Below, in pieces: positions 58,234 to 64,000 of a DNA stretch of 64,000 nt. Origin of the DNA: WRGT01 sp942493035 (GTDB lineage Bacteria > Spirochaetota > UBA4802 > UBA5550). The DNA lies in the NCBI GenBank assembly GCA_942493035.1, contig OW818666.1:1488001-1552000 (forward strand), in the 5' to 3' direction. The notes beneath the pieces were generated by a model. It saw only the letters and a list, made by a program, of their open reading frames with translations. It made no database searches and was not told the DNA's origin. The position numbers and the translations under genes are program-made. Each line of letters begins with the position of its first letter. Within the stretch, counting starts at the first letter, position 1.

Positions 58234-59841
58234 ATGAAGAGTATCAGAACCAAAATAATTCTTCTTATGGCAGGCGGTAGTCTCTTTTCTATTATACTTC
58301 TTGTAATTGCAGTTACAACATCAGTATACAAATTCAGCAATTTAATACTGGAAGAGAACCGGAAGCAGATACTTGAAAGTTTCGATAAAAACATTATGAC
58401 ACAGGTGCAAACTATACACTCTCTGCTCGATTCTGTTAACAGGTATCATAAAGAATTAAATTTAAGCGAAGACCAGAGTAAGGCAATCGCAAAAGAACTG
58501 ATACGAACAATCCGATACAACGGATCAGGGTATTTCTGGCTTGATACTTATGATGGAGTAAATGTTCTCCTCCCCCCCAATCCAAAAGCAGAAGGTAAAT
58601 CGAGAATAAATGATAAAGATGCAAAGGGTAAAGATTTCATCCGGGAGCTTGTTGAGAACGGTAAAAAAACAGGCGGCGGTTTTTCCGATTACTGGTTCCC
58701 TAAACCGGGACAGACGAATCCGGACCCGAAGAGAGGGTACACTCTTGCATATGCTCCATATGGATGGATAATCGGTACCGGCAATTATATCGATGACATA
58801 GATAAAGTGATATCAGAAAAAAGATTAAAATATGACAGATACATCAACTATATTGTTGTGATTATGATTGCAGCTGCTGCAGTTGTATGTGTTATTCTTA
58901 TTTTAGTTTCAGTTAAGTTTGCTGACTCAATTTCAAAACCGATTAAGGATACTTCACAGCTCGCTGAAAGACTATCAGACTGTGACCTCACATGCAGGAT
59001 GGACGATAAATACACTGAAAGAGATGACGAAATCGGAGTTCTTGCGAAGAGCATAAATGCAGCTACAGCAAATCTTGGCAGGACAGTCTCCGCTGTGCAG
59101 TCATCAATGAAATTTCTACATGAATCAATTGACCAGATAAATAAAGGAAACCAGGAACTTGCACAAAGAACATCTGAGCAGGCATCGGCCATTGAGCAGA
59201 TAGCATCAACCATGGAAGAGACCACATCCCATATAAGTCAGAACACCGAAAGCTCTGTAAGCGCAAGCGAAACATCAAAAGCTTCACTGACCTTTGCGGA
59301 AAAAGGTGGAGAGATGGTTCACTCCGCTGTTATTTCTATAAACGATATCCGTGATTCGAGCAAAAGAATTGGAGATATTACCTCGGTAATCAACTCTATT
59401 GCATTTCAGACAAATCTTCTTGCACTTAATGCCGCCGTTGAAGCTGCCCGCGCAGGTGAGCAGGGACGGGGATTTGCGGTTGTTGCCGCAGAAGTAAGAA
59501 ATCTGGCACAGAGATCTGCATCAGCAGCCAAAGAGATTACAGCTCTGATAAATGACTCAATAACAAAAATTGAAACAGGTACAGTTCAGGCAAACAGCAG
59601 CGGTGAAGCGATTAAAGAGATTGTTGAATCTGTCAGGAATGTTTCCAATCTGATGAGAGAGATAACCGCTTCTACATATGAACAGAAAACAGGAATTGAT
59701 CAGGTGAACATGGCAATCAATGAGCTGAATATGATGACACAGCAGAATGCGGCTCTTGTAGAGGAAACCGCTTCTGCCAGTGAGAATATTTCGGATAGAG
59801 CAAGAGAGCTTGCAGAAATGACTGAGATATTTAAAACATGA
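58234..59841 (+). CDS. Methyl-accepting chemotaxis protein with Cache sensor
   Basis: A 535-residue receptor. Membrane segment 1 (about 8-30), a periplasmic single-Cache domain (about 35-205, with SGYFWLDTYDG and GWIIGTGNYIDDID), membrane segment 2 (about 208-230), HAMP (to about 285) and the cytoplasmic coiled coil with the invariant hairpin tip IAFQTNLLALNAAVEAARAG near 390-409. Cache domains of this type bind small organic acids or amino acids. The receptor passes signals to CheA/CheW, which are not in the window. Confidence 0.95.
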   Translation: MKSIRTKIILLMAGGSLFSIILLVIAVTTSVYKFSNLILEENRKQILESFDKNIMTQVQTIHSLLDSVNRYHKELNLSEDQSKAIAKELIRTIRYNGSGYFWLDTYDGVNVLLPPNPKAEGKSRINDKDAKGKDFIRELVENGKKTGGGFSDYWFPKPGQTNPDPKRGYTLAYAPYGWIIGTGNYIDDIDKVISEKRLKYDRYINYIVVIMIAAAAVVCVILILVSVKFADSISKPIKDTSQLAERLSDCDLTCRMDDKYTERDDEIGVLAKSINAATANLGRTVSAVQSSMKFLHESIDQINKGNQELAQRTSEQASAIEQIASTMEETTSHISQNTESSVSASETSKASLTFAEKGGEMVHSAVISINDIRDSSKRIGDITSVINSIAFQTNLLALNAAVEAARAGEQGRGFAVVAAEVRNLAQRSASAAKEITALINDSITKIETGTVQANSSGEAIKEIVESVRNVSNLMREITASTYEQKTGIDQVNMAINELNMMTQQNAALVEETASASENISDRARELAEMTEIFKT

Positions 59842-59862
59842 TACTTCCTGTCCGGTGAAACG

Positions 59863-60924
59863 CTATGCCACAGTAATAATATTACTCCCCGGCATTCCAA
59901 CTTCACCGATAATTGATGCTGTAGTGATTCCTGAAAGCTGCATCTCACGCACCATCTTTTCAGCTTCATTGCGAGGGAGAGATATAAGCAGACCTCCCGA
60001 TGTCTGAGGGTCAAAAACCAGATCTGCCGTTTCGCGTTTAACACTCTCTACAATAATACATCTTTCACCAACGTATTTTTTATTTCTGTACAGCCCGCCC
60101 GGGATAAGCCCCATAGCTGCATTTTCAAGCGCTCCATCAAGGAGAGGAAGTTCTGCAGATTGAATTATTACAGGGGAATCATTCCCCTCCATCATTTCAA
60201 GAATATGACCGGCAAGACCAAAACCTGTCACATCTGTACACGCGTTAACATTATACTTAAACATTATATCTGCTGCATATTTATTAAGTGTTCCCATAGA
60301 TTTAATAAAACCACCTGTAATGCCGCCATCAGCCAGACCGGCTTTAATAGCAGTCGCAATAATCCCGGTACCAAGAGCTTTTGTTAGAACAAGTGAATCC
60401 CCCGGTTTTATTGAATTATTACGTAGTATTTTATCAGGATGGACCTTACCTGTTACAGATAGACCGTATTTTAGCTCAGGGTCATCAATACTGTGACCTC
60501 CAAGAAGCTGAACATCTGCTTCTTTCATTACAGCAAGTCCCCCTTCCAGAATTTTTCCCAGTATATCAAGAGAGAATTTTTTTACAGGGAATGCGACTAT
60601 ATTCATTGCAGTAAGAGGAACTCCGCCCATTGCATATACATCTGAAAGAGAATTGCACGCAGCTATTCTGCCGAACTCAAATGGATCGTCACACACGGGA
60701 GTAATAAAATCGAGAGTCTGTACCAGCGCAAGATCATCACTGATCCTGTACACACCGGCATCATCCTTCGCACTGCTCCCAACTAAAACATTTCCGTCAT
60801 AAGGGATTGTTAATCCGCTCATAACACTGTATAGATCCTCCGGACCTATTTTAGCAGCTCAACCGGCTCCGGTTACAGATTCCGTCAGCCTCATTAGATT
60901 GAGCGGCTTACAGGTTTCACTCAT
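59863..60924 (-). CDS. selD: Selenophosphate synthetase containing selenocysteine (Sec-SelD)
   Basis: A 353-residue SelD if the in-frame TGA at 60859-60861 is read as selenocysteine. ATG is at 60924 with AAGGAG 5 bases upstream. The N-terminus reads MSETCKPLNLMRLTESVTGA then G-U-A-A-K, so U22 and K25 fall at the catalytic Cys17 and Lys20 of E. coli SelD. After it come ALVQTLDFITPVCDDP, IAACNSLSDVYAMGG, LLGGHS and TDVTGFGLAGH. A SECIS-like hairpin starts 10 bases after the TGA. The enzyme makes selenophosphate from selenide and ATP. lysR is 2 bases upstream in the same operon. A conventional call starting at 60822 would drop the active site. Confidence 0.92.
60831..60849 (-). promoter_or_regulatory. 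SECIS-like hairpin of selD
   Basis: On the minus strand ATAGGTCC / GGATCTAT pairs (one G-U) around a GGA loop, starting 10 bases after the UGA. Size, distance and G's in the loop fit bacterial SECIS elements, which lie within the coding sequence. Confidence 0.6.
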
Positions 60925-60926
60925 AA

Positions 60927-61832
60927 CTACTCCTTCTTATAATTATCTAGAATAAAAGAGACGAGTCTCCCTGCAGGTTCATGCAGGGATTTTACATTCG
61001 ATGTTACAAGAAAAAAATCTCTTTTTATGTCGAGTCCCTTGATATCAAGGATTTTAAGCTTTCCGGATTTTATATCCTCTTCGATGGCGAGCTTTGAAAT
61101 AAATGCAAGCCCTAACCCTCTGATAACTCCCTCTTTAATACCTTCAGGAGAAGAACATTCCATAACAACATTAAGTTCCGAGGGGATAATGTCAAGCTCA
61201 TGGAGATATGCCTCTGCAGCATTTTTTGTCCCGGAACCGCTCTCTCTCAGGATGAGAGGAATAGTCCTTAAATCTGTAACCTTAACCGATCCGGAGTAAT
61301 CTCTCCCGGCAACAAGCACAATCCGGTCTTCAAATATTTTTGTATAAGTCAAAGACGGATGGCGTATTTCTCTTCCGACAATGGCAATATCAGCTTCACC
61401 CTGTTTTATCTTTTCTACAGCTTCCCGGCTGTTCCCTATTTCGAGTTTAAAGTAAACTCCAGCCTGCTCATTCTTTTTAAATCTGGATAGTATTTCCGGA
61501 AGTATATATCCCCCGGGAACTGAACTTGAAATTATATTGATTACACCGCCGAATGTCCCGGTCTGTATATCAGATTTCAGACCATCTATGTCTTTCATTA
61601 TTTTATTACAGAACTTAACGAATATGCGGCCTTCACCAGTCAGTGAAAAATCCTGACTGTTACGGTGTATAAGCTTAACCCCGAGCATCTTCTCCACCTG
61701 ACCAATCTGGTGGCTTATTGAAGCCTGGCTGATTTTAAGATTTCTTGATGCATTTGTAAAACTCTTTTCATTAACTACTTCAAGAAAAGACCGGATCTGC
61801 TTAATATCGATATTAAAATCTTTTAAAGCCAT
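60927..61832 (-). CDS. LysR-family regulator, probably of selenium metabolism
   Basis: A 301-residue LysR regulator: N-terminal winged HTH (IKQIRSFLEVVNEKSFTNAS, ISQASISHQIGQVEKMLG) and a two-lobed effector domain (about 90-300, ISSSVPGGYILPEIL; RESGSGTKNAAEAYL). The stop is 2 bases before the selD ATG, and the selD ribosome site lies in the last codons of lysR, so translation is probably linked. LysR genes beside selD are known in anaerobes, which supports a role in selenium or sulfur control. The effector is unknown. Confidence 0.9.
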   Translation of the reverse strand: MALKDFNIDIKQIRSFLEVVNEKSFTNASRNLKISQASISHQIGQVEKMLGVKLIHRNSQDFSLTGEGRIFVKFCNKIMKDIDGLKSDIQTGTFGGVINIISSSVPGGYILPEILSRFKKNEQAGVYFKLEIGNSREAVEKIKQGEADIAIVGREIRHPSLTYTKIFEDRIVLVAGRDYSGSVKVTDLRTIPLILRESGSGTKNAAEAYLHELDIIPSELNVVMECSSPEGIKEGVIRGLGLAFISKLAIEEDIKSGKLKILDIKGLDIKRDFFLVTSNVKSLHEPAGRLVSFILDNYKKE

Positions 61833-61888
61833 ATCTACTCCATATTTTAATTCTTAAACAGTATAATTTCCTTAACTATTTCTAAAGG

Positions 61889-61959
61889 GCGGTCCCAAAA
61901 ACTCCGCTTCCGGGACCGCAGGAAGCCCTGCGGGGCTTAGAAAGGGGCTATGCCCCTTT
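61889..61959. repeat. Three-hairpin element (family F)
   Basis: GCGGTCCC (61889) / GGGACCGC (to 61919), AAGCCC-GGGCTT (61923-61938) and AAAGGGGC-TAT-GCCCCTTT (61941-61959) form three successive hairpins, all more GC-rich than the surroundings. They lie upstream of the lysR-selD operon, next to a family A copy. Confidence 0.6.
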
Positions 61960-61995
61960 ACCCCATTAAATATTGAGTTTTCAGAACTCCCCCAT

Positions 61996-62090
61996 AAGTA
62001 AAAACAGCTCTATTATCCCCGCCGCCGAAGGCGGCGGGGATATATAATTTTTATTTTTACACTAAAAATTATATTCAGGAATAAATACTG
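61996..62090. repeat. Family A element
   Basis: The centre TATCCCCGCCGCCG-AAGGCGGCGGGGATA and the right part TAATTTTTATTTTTACAC TAAAAATTATA, CAGGAATAAATACTG are nearly identical to the reference copy at 54972. The left arm is shortened by the adjacent family F element. Confidence 0.8.
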
Positions 62091-62094
62091 ATTC

Positions 62095-62985
62095 TTAAAT
62101 AAACTCAACTGAATACTTTTTTCGTAGAGAATGCTTTCTGAATTTTACATCAGGTTTCCCGATAGCAATTACCGAATGCACTCTGTTCTTCTCATATATG
62201 TCGAGTTCATTTTTTATATCAGGACTTCTGTTTAGAGCTTCTACAGCGAAACCGATAAGACATGTTCCAAGATTCATATAATGAGCCAGCATGCATATAT
62301 TATAAGAAGCATATGCTGCATCTTCAACCGGTGTGCTCCCGTCAACCGGACCATGAACAATTATTACACATGGCGCTCCATGAAATAAACGGTCAACACC
62401 AATATCAGATTCTTTTATTGCTTTATCAACAGTTTCAAAATGATTATTATAGTAGTTAATCAAAGCCTTACCCATAAACGGCACTGAAAGATATCTTATA
62501 AATGGATTACCGGCAAGTTTATTAATCCTGATAAAGAATTCTTTAATCTGTGCAGCAAACTCCCAGACCTTCTCTCTTCCGTTTATAACAGTAAACTCCC
62601 ACTCCTGGCAATTACTTCCGGAAGGTGCTGTTACTGCAAATTCAACAAGATCCCTCAGTACATCATCATTTATCTCTTCATTCTTATACTTACGTACACT
62701 TCTTCTCGATCTGAATGCATTAACAAGAAGTTCGGGAGAGATATTCGATGAACCGAGAATCTGCTCTCTATATTTGAAAGTTTCGAATTCAATATTATCA
62801 AGTTCATGCTCGAAGGAAACTGCATCAAAGTCACACACGGCATGACAGTGAGAGCAGAGCATACATTCATTATCATTCAGTTCGGCCTTGTGCTCTTTAA
62901 GATAAAGAACATCCTTCGGGCAGATATCAACACACCTCCCGCATCCTGTACATCTGTCTTTATTGATGACTGGTACTCTATTCAT
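62095..62985 (-). CDS. Ferredoxin-nitroreductase fusion protein
   Basis: A 296-residue fusion. The N-terminal 2[4Fe-4S] ferredoxin has CTGCGRCVDICP (12-23) and CMLCSHCHAVC (41-51). From residue 85 a nitroreductase/FMN fold follows (RSRRSVRKYKNEEI, SGSNCQEWEF, AYASYNICMLAHYMNLGTCL). Such fusions are typical of anaerobes and reduce a nitro compound or quinone-like molecule with ferredoxin-type electrons. GGAT precedes the ATG. It lies alone upstream of the selenium operon. Confidence 0.92.
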   Translation of the reverse strand: MNRVPVINKDRCTGCGRCVDICPKDVLYLKEHKAELNDNECMLCSHCHAVCDFDAVSFEHELDNIEFETFKYREQILGSSNISPELLVNAFRSRRSVRKYKNEEINDDVLRDLVEFAVTAPSGSNCQEWEFTVINGREKVWEFAAQIKEFFIRINKLAGNPFIRYLSVPFMGKALINYYNNHFETVDKAIKESDIGVDRLFHGAPCVIIVHGPVDGSTPVEDAAYASYNICMLAHYMNLGTCLIGFAVEALNRSPDIKNELDIYEKNRVHSVIAIGKPDVKFRKHSLRKKYSVEFI

Positions 62986-63067
62986 TCAATCCTCGATATC
63001 CCATATTATTAAATTCAAATATCATCCCTTACCCGCTAAAATCAAGCATAATAAAATTGAAATTATA

Positions 63068-63148
63068 TCTACTCATAAACCGCTGGTATTTCATCTCCAC
63101 CACCGGCACGACGGAGAGCAATTCCACAACCAGTTTATGAGGAAATAC
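63068..63148. repeat. Family B element
   Basis: CTACTCATAAACCGCTGGTA, TTTCATCTCCACCACCGG, CACGACGGAGAGCAATTCCA, CAACCAGTTTATGAGGAAAT. Left and right arms are inverted relatives. It is in the 397-base gap before the tRNA cluster. Confidence 0.75.
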
Positions 63149-63150
63149 AT

Positions 63151-63227
63151 AAATTATATATTCCCGCCGCCTTCGTCAGGAATAATAGAGCTTCTTTAAA
63201 ATAAAAAAAGTTAATAAATAAATACTG
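63151..63227. repeat. Truncated family A element directly after family B copy
   Basis: AAATTATATATTCCCGCCGC, CTTCGTCAGGAATAATAGAG and TTAATAAATAAATACTG. The right half of the hairpin is partly deleted. It starts 3 bases after the family B copy. Confidence 0.65.
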
Positions 63228-63382
63228 GTGCTATAAAGTTATCTCTCCTCAAAATACATGTATAATTGAAAACAAATAATTAAAATTCAAAAAAAATCCA
63301 CATTATCATAAAAAATATTGATTCAATTAGAAATAATATTGACACAATTTTGGCATCGGATAGGTTGACACTCGTTCCACAG

Positions 63383-63456
63383 CGGGGCGTGGCTCAGTCC
63401 GGTAGAGCGCGTGGTTTGGGACCATGAGACCGGAGGTTCGAATCCTCTCGCCCCGA
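63383..63456 (+). tRNA. tRNA-Pro (TGG)
   Basis: A 74-base cloverleaf with acceptor CGGGGCG / CGCCCCG, discriminator A, anticodon stem CGTGG/CCATG and loop TTTGGGA (anticodon TGG). The acceptor and T-arm match the tRNA-Pro(GGG) gene at 36352. No CCA is encoded. Confidence 0.95.
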
Positions 63457-63492
63457 ATTGTAATTCATTACAATATTTAAAAATTATCAGAT

Positions 63493-63566
<74 letters not shown>

Positions 63567-63584
63567 CATGAAAATTTTGAACAT

Positions 63585-63657
63585 GGTGATCGTAGTTCAA
63601 TGGTAGAGCCCTGGTTTGTGGTACCAGTCGTTGCGGGTTCGAGCCCCGTCGATCACC
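63585..63657 (+). tRNA. tRNA-His (GTG)
   Basis: The acceptor stem has 8 pairs, GGTGATCG / CGATCACC, which accounts for the extra G at -1 opposite C73 that marks tRNA-His. The anticodon loop TTGTGGT has anticodon GTG (63618-63620). A strong terminator follows. Confidence 0.95.
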
Positions 63658-63660
63658 CAT

Positions 63661-63692
63661 AAAAAATCCTGATAATTATATCAGGATTTTTT
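63661..63692 (+). terminator. Terminator after tRNA cluster
   Basis: AAAAAATCCTGAT / ATCAGGATTTTTT hairpin with a 6-base loop and T-run. Confidence 0.85.
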
Positions 63693-63852
63693 ATTTTTAA
63701 AACTGCCCGTCTGCTGCATCATTTTTTAATAACACCTGTGCATATACATCACATCAAACAACTATCATGAATAATCGCCCCGAAGTCAGGAATAAATACC
63801 AATTTTTTTTAAAAAATTATAACATTTTTATTTTAATATTTCATCTCTGGAT

Positions 63853-63880
63853 TTGACTTAAGCTCTACATTAACTATATT
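63853..63880 (+). promoter_or_regulatory. Possible promoter of right-edge gene
   Basis: TTGACT (63853-63858) and TATATT (63875-63880), 16 bases apart, in an AT-rich stretch before a GGAGG ribosome site. Confidence 0.45.
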
Positions 63881-63916
63881 AATTATATAATATACAACTG
63901 TAATGGAGGCAGAAAT

Positions 63917-64000
63917 ATGAAAGATGAACTAAACCTGATAGAATCCCAGATTTTAAGAGTATTTAAGCATAATAAAAAAAACACAGATGATAGCCTCGAT
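63917..64000 (+). CDS. Partial gene at right edge, product unknown
   Basis: ATG at 63917 with GGAGG 7 bases upstream. The 28 visible residues begin MKDELNLIESQILRVFKHNK and run off the window. The short polar, Lys- and Asp-rich start does not identify a family. Confidence 0.6.
   Translation, partial: MKDELNLIESQILRVFKHNKKNTDDSLD

Noticed and set aside
59863..60822. selD as a 5'-truncated gene or pseudogene
   Set aside because: The missing 34 residues are encoded upstream in the same frame behind a good ribosome site, with the single TGA at the known Sec/Cys position.

Overview
The window is a stretch of AT-rich bacterial chromosome (roughly 37% GC by eye) from what looks like an anaerobic or fermentative Gram-negative organism. 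The best guess is a spirochaete. Supporting signs are the corC-recO pair, SpoIIE-type phosphatases and a STAS protein used as signalling parts, 7TMR-DISM and AraC-type membrane sensors, a predicted outer-membrane barrel, and a giant exported repeat protein. Anaerobic traits include a ferredoxin-nitroreductase fusion, two butyrate/4-hydroxybutyrate-type CoA-transferases, an enoate-reductase-like flavoenzyme and selenium metabolism. The phylum assignment is inference; no rRNA is present.

Layout. 1-2.6 kb: the N-terminal part of an acyl-CoA synthetase, an MBL hydrolase and a cold-shock protein. 2.8-7.5 kb: a LysM membrane protein, a membrane-anchored helical protein directly downstream of a secreted lipase (a lipase-helper layout), and a membrane AraC sensor. 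8-13.5 kb: an enoate-reductase-like flavoenzyme, an O-methyltransferase, a TetR regulator with a self-overlapping operator, and a CoA-transferase. 13.8-19.6 kb: a barrel protein, MsrA, a cysteine-rich secreted peptide, an MBL hydrolase, a DUF1992 protein and a GDPD-fold protein that has lost its catalytic residues. 19.7-25.3 kb: corC-recO, a 54-residue cysteine protein, an HD-radical SAM operon and avtA. 25.4-30.5 kb: two tandem paralogous membrane PP2C phosphatases and uvrC. 30.8-36.3 kb: an 1824-residue exported repeat protein containing three 384-bp in-frame tandem repeats. 36.3-41.4 kb: tRNA-Pro, a cupin pair, a hybrid kinase with a PP2C output, and a lone receiver. 41.7-47.4 kb: an alpha-galactoside operon (GH13, GH36, GPH symporter) behind a palindromic promoter. 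47.5-57.9 kb: an EamA transporter, a 1436-residue seven-PAS kinase, STAS, CBS, NYN, YaiI and YwbE proteins and a second CoA-transferase. 58.2-63.7 kb: a chemotaxis receptor, a lysR-selD selenium operon, a ferredoxin-nitroreductase and tRNA genes for Pro, Arg and His. A partial gene starts at the right edge.

Two results stand out. First, selD is itself a selenoprotein gene: an in-frame TGA sits at the catalytic position (codon 22), followed by a SECIS-like hairpin, so a conventional gene call loses the first 34 residues. Second, the gaps between genes are peppered with short palindromic elements of at least two recurring families (A and B here) plus rarer ones (C, D, E, F). A and B have GC-rich central hairpins, AT-rich arms and matching inverted ends, which is the architecture of MITE-like or REP-like elements. 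B and A sit back to back at two places, and one B copy supplies the stop codon of a gene. The signalling gene density (four PP2C or kinase outputs, STAS, receivers) suggests partner-switching control, but no anti-sigma kinase partner is visible here.
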